From Pseudomonas sp. B21-048 (GTDB lineage Bacteria > Pseudomonadota > Gammaproteobacteria > Pseudomonadales > Pseudomonadaceae): a stretch of DNA of 64,000 bases. Positions within the stretch are counted from its first letter, which is position 1. Every line of letters starts with the position of its first letter. The notes below the pieces were generated by a model. The model was not told the origin of the DNA. It was given only the letters and a program-made list of their open reading frames with translations, and searched no databases. The stretch lies in NCBI RefSeq assembly GCF_024748615.1, contig NZ_CP087168.1, positions 1,922,001 through 1,986,000 of the forward strand. Direction: 5' to 3'. The position numbers were made by a program, and so were the translations under genes. Shown piece by piece: positions 55,407-63,604 of this stretch.

Positions 55407-56245
55407 AGGCGAACTCTCCAAAGGGTTGACGGAATTTGCTCCGATGTAACGCCGGAACAAATAACTTTCCACTTGCTCTATGACAGAACCTTGAACTAAT
55501 TCGCAAGCTCATCGGAATGGTTAAAGGACGAATTAACGAATTAACGAATTAACGCACGGTTGACGGTTCGGCCACAGGCCAATACCCTTTGAGATGCGAG
55601 TAACAAAGGTGTACGGCTGCAAGTGGTGAGGCGAGATTACCACAGGTATTCCTCCGGGAATCAACCACAAAATTTTTGCCTTCGGGACCCGCCACTGCGC
55701 GGGTTTCGTCGTTTATAAACGACGGAAATTCCAATCTTTAACGGAGGCCGTGGAAAACAGCGGGTTTCACGGTGACGCCACCTCGACCAGCAAATAGGTC
55801 AAATAGGCAAGATTGCCTATTGTTTTACCCTTTAGTGTAAAGTTGCTATCCGACGAACGGTAGGTGGCTGTTAATAGATATCCAAAGCTATCTATTGATA
55901 GCTGTATATTTTTTGAGCATCTTTGGTTTTTTCCAAATTTTCTATATACAGAGTAGAAGTTCCCTATATATAGAGAAAGGTCCTTCACTTCCGGAATCGG
56001 ACGTTGGTTGACGCCTGATGTTTTGCCTAGGTTTGGTTGTTTTTGCCTACAGAAAATCCACCAGATGGGATAGTTAGGGCATTTTTTCCTCGGCTCCCAA
56101 GGTGTGTGGCTAGCCGTTCAGGTTTTACGATTGGAGTTCGTGAGGCAATGGCTGGGTCAGGCCACTGCCAAAGTTAAGGCTCTTTCAACGATGGTGCTGA
56201 GCCCGTCAGCCATCCATCCGCAGTCAGATGGCTTTCCGGGTTGGT
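55407..56245. other. AT-rich, palindrome-rich non-coding stretch
   Basis: About 840 bases with no accepted gene. AATAGGCAA-ga-TTGCCTATT near 55802-55821 is preceded by a second AAATAGG; TTGCCTA recurs near 56022 and 56043. AGCTATC-TATT-GATAGCT near 55886-55903 and TATA-rich palindromes near 55940-55976 follow. A GTG-initiated minus-strand ORF of 73 codons (55767-55988) spans these but has a badly placed SD. Composition differs clearly from both sides. Confidence 0.55.
55529..55552. repeat. Tandem octamer repeat CGAATTAA x3
   Basis: Three head-to-tail CGAATTAA copies at 55529-55552, about 125 bases upstream of the 33-residue ORF on its strand. Eight-base period; may be slipped-strand copies or a binding array. 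Confidence 0.8.
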
Positions 56246-57148
56246 CTATCGAGTAGGCTGCTCAACGGCTGCGGTGCAGCCGATCTTTCGCGGTAAATTT
56301 CCCCGCTTTGACTTCAGTGCTGCCTGAACGTTGTCCGGAAGGTTGCTCCACAACGTCAGGCCCGAACGTTCCTCGATGTCCGCGACCGTCACCTGGTAGT
56401 CACAGAAGTTCGCCGCGCGTGGCGTTTCCTGCTCCATGATGAAAGCCGCAAATTGGCCGTCGGCAGGCGTGCTGCCCAAGAAGATCACCTTCCAGTAACC
56501 ACTGGGGATCGTGTGTACTTTATTGGTGCCCGGGAGAGACCCAATCGTCCTCTCGTACAACGGTCCTGTCGCTACGTAGACCGCATCGATACCAGGCGTT
56601 TTACCCAGCTTGCGCTCCTGATCCTCCAACCGAGCCCACGCGCCCCGGTTCAGGCCTTCTTTTTGCGGCGTAATATTGCTCAGATAGTTCAGGGGGTGCC
56701 AATCAGCAATCCCTCCCATCGAAGCCAAGTTGGCTTGATGGCCTTTGTCCAGGTCCAAGGCAACATAGGCCCCGTTGTAGTCCACCGGGTTCAGCGTTTC
56801 CTTCGCAGGTATATCTGGGTCAGTTTTCCAGTTGCGCGGGCGATTGGGGGCGGGGGTGTCCTTGGTGATTTTGTAGGCGACCCAATTGGCGAATTTCGTT
56901 GAGCCGTTGTTATTCAGCGTGTAGGCATCGCGAACGATTGTTACCTCGCCACCGCCAGATGGGCACCCGACTGCGCAGTTATCGACGGTAGCAAGCTCGA
57001 CGCTAGAGCGTTGTGCGCTAGAAAGCACCACGGGATGTATTTGCGGGAGTCTCCTGTCGACCTCAATCGACTGCTGGCTGGTACATGCAGCCAGTAGTGG
57101 AAATAGGACGAGCAACAGCGAGCGTATTTTCGGCATTCCTTGCATCAT
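56246..57148 (-). CDS. DNA/RNA non-specific endonuclease, lipoprotein
   Basis: 300 residues. Signal peptide with lipobox LLAAC (RSLLLVLFPLLAAC), so exported and lipidated. NucA/EndA beta-beta-alpha-metal core: YVALDLDKGHQANLASMGGI (DRGH motif as DKGH, His kept) and HPLNYLSNITPQKEGLNRGA with the metal-binding Asn, then WARLEDQERKL. AAGGAG lies 4-5 bases before ATG 57148. Single gene in the prophage accessory stretch; likely a lysogenic-conversion gene that degrades extracellular or periplasmic nucleic acid. Confidence 0.85.
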   Translation of the reverse strand: MMQGMPKIRSLLLVLFPLLAACTSQQSIEVDRRLPQIHPVVLSSAQRSSVELATVDNCAVGCPSGGGEVTIVRDAYTLNNNGSTKFANWVAYKITKDTPAPNRPRNWKTDPDIPAKETLNPVDYNGAYVALDLDKGHQANLASMGGIADWHPLNYLSNITPQKEGLNRGAWARLEDQERKLGKTPGIDAVYVATGPLYERTIGSLPGTNKVHTIPSGYWKVIFLGSTPADGQFAAFIMEQETPRAANFCDYQVTVADIEERSGLTLWSNLPDNVQAALKSKRGNLPRKIGCTAAVEQPTR

Positions 57149-57471
57149 TAACTCCTTCAGAAAACGCTGAACGTAGGCTTTCAGATTGGATAAGACTAGA
57201 CGCTCCATGCCTCTAATTATTTCAATTGCGCGCAATTGTGTTCTCAGAGGAAGAATGTTTCTGGGGCAGGGGCGCTTCAGCTTCAGTTGAGGCGTGTCTT
57301 TTTTCCTACAGAGAATCCATCATATTAAGCAGTCCCGGTGTTTTGTCCTCCTTCCGGCCCAGCTCTATACCCTCCCAAACAAGAACCATCCTACATATCC
57401 CAAAAGTGCTTTCTTGGTAAAAAGTACCTCCCTACGGCACGTCGCCCTAGGCATCAGAAAAGGATTTTCTA
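57149..57471. other. Divergent intergenic region
   Basis: 323 bases between the nuclease gene and the plus-strand hypothetical gene. No promoter, repeat or RNA signal stands out; an in-frame minus extension of the nuclease to 57235 is not supported. Confidence 0.4.
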
Positions 57472-57741
57472 ATGCCCTACGTCCTATCCTTCGAAGTCAA
57501 CAGACGCTACGAAATCTGCCTCGATACGGTCAGTGAAGCGATTACCCGCTACGACGAAACCTATTGCCTGATCGGTGCCTGGCTAAAAAAACATGACGCC
57601 AGCGCCGACCTTCGATGTACTGAAACCGGCCGGGTCGTTCAGTTGTATCGAGGGATAACCGTATTGGAAGCGTCCATAGATTTCGGAGTGTCCATTCAAT
57701 GGCAACAGCACAACGATTCCCTCAGAAAATCGTGGCTCTAA
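57472..57741 (+). CDS. Hypothetical protein
   Basis: 89 residues, MPYVLSFEVNRRYEICLDTV; compact alpha/beta composition, no signal peptide. AAGGA lies 8 bases upstream. Converges with dcm. Not recognised. Confidence 0.6.
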   Translation: MPYVLSFEVNRRYEICLDTVSEAITRYDETYCLIGAWLKKHDASADLRCTETGRVVQLYRGITVLEASIDFGVSIQWQQHNDSLRKSWL

Positions 57742-57821
57742 TCATTGGTTAGTGGTTAGGGACTGCCTTCGTGATGTCAGCGCTTTGTGGCATTGGTTTG
57801 CAACGCGCTGACGTATTGAAA

Positions 57822-58673
57822 TCATCTGGTGCTGATCAATTTGCGACCAATCCATTCCGCCACCTGCGTAACGACGGCATTTCCGGCAGCAAAAGCCTCC
57901 GCAAGGTTGGCCGCATCCAGTCCGAGGCAAAACCCATCATCCTCAGACGCTCGCTGCCGCTCAGCCATCTGATCCCATCCGTTCGCGTGAGCGACGAAAG
58001 TGGTACAGCCCATAGCGATTTGGGAGCCGGCTTTGTTTGCCAATAGAGTATTGGCAGCCCAGGCATCCGCGGGGCGTGGCCATCGGATCGAGCGAGACGC
58101 TGGAGGTATTGCGTCCACTGGTGCGGCGTCAGCCAGGAACTCGAAGGGGGGCATTCGTCGATAACCTGCGACCAGGAATACTCGACGACGTTGCTGGGGG
58201 ACTCCGAAATATTGAGCATTAAGCACTCGCCAAAATCCCACATACCCGCAGTCCGCAAGGGCCCTGATGACTGTTTCAAAGTCTTGGCTATCGTTGACAG
58301 CGAGCAGGTTAACGACGTTTTCAAGGACCACCCAGCGAGGTTGAGTTTCTTTGAGTATTCGTATGATTTCCCAGAACAGGCCGCTGCGTTCACCGCGTAG
58401 TCCGCGGCTGTCTCGATTGCTTTCCCGGGCACCGGCAACGCTGATGTCCTGGCAGGGGAAGCCGGCGGTGATGACATCGACGGGGGACAGGTTGTGGGCG
58501 CCGCATTGGCGCACGTCTTCAAATTGGCGTGCATGGGGAAATCGATCGGCAAGCACAGCCCGGTTGACCGGGTTGAGTTCAACTTGCCAGGCGCTGCGGT
58601 AACCGGCGTTTTCAAATCCGACATCAAAACCTCCTATGCCTGCGAACAGGCTTCCAATGGTGGGCTGCTGCAT
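57822..58673 (-). CDS. dcm: C5 cytosine-specific DNA methyltransferase
   Basis: 283 residues. Motif I LFAGIGGFDVGFENAG, motif IV GFPCQDISVAG with catalytic Cys74, motif VI ENVVNLL, motif VIII QQRRRVFLVAG, and motif X GNAVVTQVAEWIG. The target-recognition region is short. No cognate endonuclease gene is nearby, so it is an orphan phage methyltransferase that may protect phage DNA. Its start lies inside the com gene (40-base overlap). Confidence 0.93.
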   Translation of the reverse strand: MQQPTIGSLFAGIGGFDVGFENAGYRSAWQVELNPVNRAVLADRFPHARQFEDVRQCGAHNLSPVDVITAGFPCQDISVAGARESNRDSRGLRGERSGLFWEIIRILKETQPRWVVLENVVNLLAVNDSQDFETVIRALADCGYVGFWRVLNAQYFGVPQQRRRVFLVAGYRRMPPFEFLADAAPVDAIPPASRSIRWPRPADAWAANTLLANKAGSQIAMGCTTFVAHANGWDQMAERQRASEDDGFCLGLDAANLAEAFAAGNAVVTQVAEWIGRKLISTR

Positions 58674-58834
58674 TCATGAACTCGTTGTTCTGGATGCTCG
58701 CGGCACGCTGGCGGGAGGCTCTCGGCCTTCAGGTGATTCAGTGTCCGGCAACGCGGGCACTTGATTTGTAATTCAAGGAAGCCGCTGGCGGCGGCTAGCT
58801 TGCGGCAGCAATGGCCGCAACGTATGTCTTGCAT
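58634..58834 (-). CDS. com: Com-family zinc-finger translational regulator
   Basis: 66 residues. MQDIRCGHCCRKLAAASGFL and LQIKCPRCRTLNHLKAES give the four-cysteine zinc finger of phage Mu Com, which binds mom mRNA and opens its start. Here the overlapped downstream gene is a C5 methyltransferase, so Com probably controls that gene's translation. Confidence 0.9.
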   Translation of the reverse strand: MQDIRCGHCCRKLAAASGFLELQIKCPRCRTLNHLKAESLPPACREHPEQRVHECSSPPLEACSQA

Positions 58835-58875
58835 GAAATCGTCCTTGATGGGGAATCAGTCAGTCGTAACCGGGT

Positions 58876-60144
58876 TCATGTTTCTTCTGCCTGCATCTGC
58901 CTCCACTCCCGATCGGCTGCCCGTTTCGCCGTTGTCTCAGTGGCGTACAACCATCGCAACCGCTTCGGCTTGCTCTGATCCCCAGCCATCACGGTCTTTT
59001 CTTTTCCGGTTTTCTTGTCGCGGTAGTGGGCAACGATCCCGGTAAAGTTGCCCTTGTTCTCTTCGGCCAGATCCTCGACGGTGTCCTCCGGCAGCTTGCT
59101 CTCCAGTTCCAGGCTGACGGTGTAGCCGTTGTCCGCGCTGAGGGTGTGCTGCACGTTCCCGCCGTACCAGATGATTTCGTCGATCTCGTCCTTTACGTCC
59201 TGCAGCGTGTAGGTCAGTTCGGGAATCAGGTCCGGTCGTCCGAGTGCCAGCGTGTAGCTGAGCGTGGCGCTGCCGCGTTGCAGTCGGTTGAACTCGGCCC
59301 GGGCAGCGCGCAGGGCTGACTGGCGATCGCTGTAGGTGTGGCGCAGGTCTTTGAGGTTTTCGCCGCCGCCGGCGATGGCTTCCTGTTTCTTGGCGCTGTT
59401 CACGTCGTAGAAATAGGCGCGCACACCGTCGTAGCTGTCGCGGTCGGCTTGCAGGTAGCGGTGCTGGTCGCCGTCGGCGCGGGTGAGGGTGATATGGGGC
59501 AGTTCGGCGCCGCTGGCGGTTTTGCCGCCGCCCGCTGGGAGGCAGAGCAGGCAACCGGCTTTGATGGTGACTACCGCGTCGAATTCTTCGCCGATGCGGC
59601 TGATCAGGTTGGCGTCCGATTCGTTGGCCTGGTCGAGCTGCAGGATGGGCAAGCCATCAAGGGCGCCGGCAATGGTCGCGGTCAGGCCGTTGCCCAGGGC
59701 GATGTCTCCCAGCACGTCGCCGAGGGTGGTGTTGCTCCAGCTGCGTTCGCGTTTGGTCTTCAGGCCTTTGCGCAGATCCGCCGATCGGGCGCGGATTCTC
59801 AGTACGTCGGGCGCGCCGCTGTGCTCGGCTTCGTCGACGGTGTAGGTGCCTTTGTCGATCAGGCCGGTGTCGCTCCAGCCGAGCCAGAGCCGAATGACCG
59901 CACCTTTGGGCGGGATGGCCAACAGGCCGTCATGGTCGCTGAGGGTGATGGTCAACTGATCGGCCTCGATGCCACGGTTATCGGTCAGCTCCAGGCTCAT
60001 CAGTCGTGGGCTGATCAGTTTGGCAATGTCGTTGCCATCGACGGTGATGCGAAACGCCGGAACCGGGTAGCCGGCTTCGCGGCGGTAGCGTTCGACGGTG
60101 TCATCCAGAAAACCGGTGACGCGGGAAAGGGCGGTATCGATCAC
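58876..60144 (-). CDS. D: Phage late control protein D / tail hub
   Basis: 422 residues, gpD family: FRITVDGNDIAKLISPRLMS near the start, LELTDNRGIEADQLTITLSD (in part), TYTVDEAEHSGAP and the C-terminal RLRWLYATETTAKRAADREW. Forms the hub at the tail tip in P2-like tails. Its start overlaps the U stop by 4 bases. Confidence 0.93.
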   Translation of the reverse strand: MIDTALSRVTGFLDDTVERYRREAGYPVPAFRITVDGNDIAKLISPRLMSLELTDNRGIEADQLTITLSDHDGLLAIPPKGAVIRLWLGWSDTGLIDKGTYTVDEAEHSGAPDVLRIRARSADLRKGLKTKRERSWSNTTLGDVLGDIALGNGLTATIAGALDGLPILQLDQANESDANLISRIGEEFDAVVTIKAGCLLCLPAGGGKTASGAELPHITLTRADGDQHRYLQADRDSYDGVRAYFYDVNSAKKQEAIAGGGENLKDLRHTYSDRQSALRAARAEFNRLQRGSATLSYTLALGRPDLIPELTYTLQDVKDEIDEIIWYGGNVQHTLSADNGYTVSLELESKLPEDTVEDLAEENKGNFTGIVAHYRDKKTGKEKTVMAGDQSKPKRLRWLYATETTAKRAADREWRQMQAEET

Positions 60145-60581
60145 AGCAACGACCTCATGATGCTAACGCCTGCGCGAGTGCCGGCGCCGATCAGGTCGAT
60201 TCGGTCGTCATCAATGCGCTTGAGGTTGAGGGTGAATTCGATGCGCCGCGGTGTGCCGTCGCGAAAGAAGATCGTTTTGGTTTCACTCAGGTTCTCGATG
60301 ACCCACAAGCCGTAGATGCGGCCGCTGCCCTCGACCATGGGCCAGGCCTTGCCGGTGTTGGCCATCAGGCGCAGGGCGTCGAGGCTGAGGGCGCTGCCCG
60401 TCAGTTCCGGCAGGATGACACCGGGCAGGGTGATGGCGTCTTCACCACGGCCGACAAACTGCCGAGCGGGTGCCGCGCCGATGCGACTGTTGCTGGCGTG
60501 GCGCCAATTGGTCTGGCGTTGCAGCTCCTGGTAGGCGGCGGTGGAAAGGCTGAAGACGAACATGCCCAAGGCAAGCATCAT
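60141..60581 (-). CDS. U: Phage tail protein U
   Basis: 146 residues, gpU family: MMLALGMFVFSLSTAAYQEL, then RHASNSRIGAAPARQFVGRG and LWVIENLSETKTIFFRDGTP. Located between T and D exactly as in P2; overlaps D by 4 bases and starts 5 bases after T. Confidence 0.93.
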   Translation of the reverse strand: MMLALGMFVFSLSTAAYQELQRQTNWRHASNSRIGAAPARQFVGRGEDAITLPGVILPELTGSALSLDALRLMANTGKAWPMVEGSGRIYGLWVIENLSETKTIFFRDGTPRRIEFTLNLKRIDDDRIDLIGAGTRAGVSIMRSLL

Positions 60582-60586
60582 GGGGA

Positions 60587-63139
60587 TTACTCCAGGTCGG
60601 ATAGTCGGCTGCGTTGACGGGCGCCTTTCTCACTTTCAAGGCGGGCCAGTTCGGCGCGCACTGCTCGAGCGATGGTTTGCGCATCCATGCCCGGCGTTGC
60701 AGGAAGGTGAATTTCGTAGGTGTCGTGGCTGTCGTAGACGACGCTGCTGGCGTTGCTGATAGGGGCACGGCTATCGACCGTTAAACCTGGCCAAGACGCT
60801 ATACCCAATGCCATTGAACCGGCCGTGGTGAGCTGTTTGCTCATGTCGGTCATGACGCCCAATGGGCCGGTCTTGCCGCCTTCCAGACCTTGAGTCAGGC
60901 CGACCATGGTGAAACCGCCCAGTTCGGCAAACACCCGCGACGGACTCTGGATGCCGAGCTTCTCCTTGAACCAGCCAATGGTCGAATCGCTGATCTCGCC
61001 CATGACGTTCTTGAGCTTGCCGAAGCCCGACTTCAATCCTTTGACCAAGCCGTCGATGATCATGCCGCCGAACTCGGTAAAGCGGCTGGGCAGGTCGATG
61101 CCCAGGTACTTCATCACCGAAGCGAACGCCTGGTAGATCAGTCCTATGGGGCTGAAGTTGATAAGGACTTTTAGAATTCCGCCTATGCCGTCACTGAACC
61201 CGGCTTTGATTTCGCGCCAGGCATTGGTGAAATAGGACTTCACTACATCCCAGTTTTTGTAGATGAGGTAGGCGCCGCCGGCGATGGCCGTGATCGCCAA
61301 CCCGATGGGGTTGAGCATCAGCGCACGTCCCACCATGAGCAGCGCTTTGCCCACGAAGGGCAGCACTGACTTGCCGAGATTCCACAGCAGACTGATCAAA
61401 CCGGGCAGGCGAATACCGAGCTGCGCGAACATAAAACGCAGGGCCACAAACGGCAGCAGTACGCTGGCCACCGTAATGAGCAAGCCACCCACTGCAATAG
61501 CCAGCGCGGCGATGATGGCGACCGTTTTGACCAGGCCAGCGGCGAGGTTCGGGTTTTCGCTGGCCCAGGTTTTTACCCCACGGATGATCTCGGTGATCGA
61601 CTGAATCAGCCCGCGCAACGGTCCATCCTGTTGTGCTTGCAACTCGATGCCCAAATCCTGCAAGGCACTGCTCAAGGTCGTCAGATCGCCCTTGAGGTTG
61701 TCGGCCATGACCGAGGCCGTTTGCGAGGCTTCACCCTGACTTTGGCGCAAGCTCGCGATAAGTTTTTGCAGGTCTCCCGTACCAGCTTGCTCCACCAATT
61801 GCGCCATGCCTTTGACCGCTTCCGCGCCGGCAATGGCTTTGAGTAATCCACCTTTGTCGGCAGTGCCAAGGTCCTTGGTTTTGTCGTAGATCTCTTTGAG
61901 GATGTCCGGCAGGTTTCGCAGGTTGCCGTGGGCATCGGCCGTGGTGACCTTTAGCTTTGCCAAGGCTTTTTCTGCGGCTTTGGGTGGGGTGGCCAAGCGG
62001 TTCATGATGGTACTGAGCGCGGTACCGCCCATGCTGCCTTGCAAGCCGGCATCGCCCAGTTTGCCGGCCATGGCGGCGGCAACTTCCAGTTCAACGCCGT
62101 AGGTTTTTGCCATGGGGGCGGCGTACTTCATCGTTTCGCCGAGCATCTGCAGGTTGGTGTTGGAGCGCGTAAAGGTGCCCACCAGCACATCGCCCAGTTT
62201 GCCCATTTGGTCGGCACGCATGCCGAGTCCGGAGAGGATGTTTGAGGCGATGTCGGCAGTCTGTGCCAACTCTGCGCCACCGGCCGCTGCAAGGTCGAGC
62301 ATGCCCGGCATCGCGGCTTTGATTGCCGCAGGATCGAAGCCGGCCATGCCGAGGAAGCCTTGAGCATCGGCTGATTGGCCGGCGGTGAATTGCGTTGAAC
62401 CGCCCAGTGTTCGAGCTTGCTTGCGCAACGTCTCTAGTTCCGCTGAGTCTTTCTTAAGTCGGGAGATAGCCTGCACTTTGCTCATGCTGGCGTCGAAATC
62501 GATGCCCGGCGCGAGCAGCTTGGTGCCCGCGTACAGCGTTGCGCCGCCGCCTGCTAGGGCGGTGGTTCCTTTGCCGGCCATGCCGCTGGCGAGGTTTTTA
62601 GATTGATCAAAGGTCGCGCGTGCCGCTGCCAAGCGTCTTTGTTGAGCGGCCAACGCCGACAGTCGATGGGTCTGTTCGGCGATGCTGTGGTTGGTTGCGC
62701 GGATCTGCTCGCGCAACTGGCGCTCATGGCCGCCGAGGTTTGTGGTGCTGATCCCGGCGGCCTGCAAACGGGTGCGCAGGCCTTGGAGCTGTTCGCTCTG
62801 TTGCTGATGCTGCTGTTTGAGTTTCTGCGCTTCACGCACGGCGGTGCGAAAGTCTTTGGCCATTGCCTTGGTGGGCACGCCGGTGGCCGCGAACTGCTGA
62901 CTGAGTGCCCTGACCTTGTCCCGGGCGGCGTTCAGGGCTTGCTCGGTCTGCTGGGCTGCCGCGCGCTGGGCACGCCAGGCGCTGACATCCTTCTGTTGGG
63001 TGTTGAGTGCCTTGAGCCGGTCGCGGGCGTCCTTCAGGGCGAGGGCGGCACCGATGCTCTCATTGTTGATCGCCTTCAGCGGCCGCGTGGCCCTGTCGAT
63101 GGCGCTGAGCAGCACCCGAAGTTTTAGATCATTCGCCAT
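60587..63139 (-). CDS. T: Tail tape-measure protein T
   Basis: 850 residues. N-terminal coiled coil (ALKDARDRLKALNTQQKDVS, repeated heptads to about residue 200), TP901-type tape-measure domain (STQFTAGQSADAQGFLGMAG, GMRADQMGKLGDVLVGTFTR), and hydrophobic central helices (VKTVAIIAALAIAVGGLLIT). ATG at 63139 follows GGAG by 8 bases and overlaps the E' stop by 11 bases. The length sets the tail length. Confidence 0.94.
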   Translation of the reverse strand: MANDLKLRVLLSAIDRATRPLKAINNESIGAALALKDARDRLKALNTQQKDVSAWRAQRAAAQQTEQALNAARDKVRALSQQFAATGVPTKAMAKDFRTAVREAQKLKQQHQQQSEQLQGLRTRLQAAGISTTNLGGHERQLREQIRATNHSIAEQTHRLSALAAQQRRLAAARATFDQSKNLASGMAGKGTTALAGGGATLYAGTKLLAPGIDFDASMSKVQAISRLKKDSAELETLRKQARTLGGSTQFTAGQSADAQGFLGMAGFDPAAIKAAMPGMLDLAAAGGAELAQTADIASNILSGLGMRADQMGKLGDVLVGTFTRSNTNLQMLGETMKYAAPMAKTYGVELEVAAAMAGKLGDAGLQGSMGGTALSTIMNRLATPPKAAEKALAKLKVTTADAHGNLRNLPDILKEIYDKTKDLGTADKGGLLKAIAGAEAVKGMAQLVEQAGTGDLQKLIASLRQSQGEASQTASVMADNLKGDLTTLSSALQDLGIELQAQQDGPLRGLIQSITEIIRGVKTWASENPNLAAGLVKTVAIIAALAIAVGGLLITVASVLLPFVALRFMFAQLGIRLPGLISLLWNLGKSVLPFVGKALLMVGRALMLNPIGLAITAIAGGAYLIYKNWDVVKSYFTNAWREIKAGFSDGIGGILKVLINFSPIGLIYQAFASVMKYLGIDLPSRFTEFGGMIIDGLVKGLKSGFGKLKNVMGEISDSTIGWFKEKLGIQSPSRVFAELGGFTMVGLTQGLEGGKTGPLGVMTDMSKQLTTAGSMALGIASWPGLTVDSRAPISNASSVVYDSHDTYEIHLPATPGMDAQTIARAVRAELARLESEKGARQRSRLSDLE

Positions 63140-63305
63140 CGGCGACACTCCGCACCCTGGCGCGCTCGCGCCATTCCATCAGTTCTTGCAGGCCCAACTG
63201 ATCCATATCAGCCGGCGCCCAATGAAAGACCACCGCCAGGTCGGCCATGGCGTCCTCTACGCAACGAGGGAGGCATCCGTCTTCACCGACTTCTGCAACA
63301 AAAAA
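63129..63305 (-). CDS. E': Tail assembly chaperone extension E' (GpE), -1 frame
   Basis: Reached by -1 frameshift from E at 63299-63305. The conserved GpE core is MADLAVVFHWAPADMDQLGL with QELMEWRERARVRS. It could also be made alone from ATG 63248 (39 residues), but the reading frame is open back to the slippery site and would give an E-E' fusion of about 149 residues. Confidence 0.85.
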   Translation of the reverse strand, partial: FFVAEVGEDGCLPRCVEDAMADLAVVFHWAPADMDQLGLQELMEWRERARVRSVADGE

Positions 63306-63577
63306 CCGGAAATCTTGCTGCCACACGCAAGCAGGTCGGCGGGGTCCATGCCGGCGGCTTCCGGTGCGGTGATGCCTGGGTTGGTGATGCGCGGCAGGAT
63401 CTTGATCAGCGTGGCCACGTCCATGTTCAGCAACTCCATTAACTGCACGCCGCGCAGTTCGCCGGATTGCGGTTTGCGTAAGGTGAGGGTGTCGATTGTG
63501 GATTTGCCGCGAGTGATCGGTGTGTCGAGGGTGACGGTGTTGTCTTCTGCGATGGGCTGAATTTCGAGGGTTTGCAT
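63257..63577 (-). CDS. E: Tail assembly protein E
   Basis: 106 residues: MQTLEIQPIAEDNTVTLDTP, RKPQSGELRGVQLMELLNMD, ITNPGITAPEAAGMDPADLL. Phage tail assembly chaperone family. Ribosomes that do not slip end at 63257; those that slip at the TTTTTTG heptamer make E-E'. Between FII and T as in P2. Confidence 0.9.
   Translation of the reverse strand: MQTLEIQPIAEDNTVTLDTPITRGKSTIDTLTLRKPQSGELRGVQLMELLNMDVATLIKILPRITNPGITAPEAAGMDPADLLACGSKISGFLLQKSVKTDASLVA
63299..63305 (-). promoter_or_regulatory. Programmed -1 frameshift heptamer
   Basis: Minus strand T-TTT-TTG in the E frame (GGT TTT TTG TTG). Slip to the -1 frame reads TTT TTT GTT and continues as E'. Same heptamer as in P2 gene E. Confidence 0.88.
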
Positions 63578-63604
63578 AGGGTTTTCCAGATGGTGTTAGG
63601 TAGG

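Noticed and set aside
57836..58627. 263-codon second minus-strand frame inside dcm
   Set aside because: All cytosine methyltransferase motifs are in the other frame; this one has no domain.
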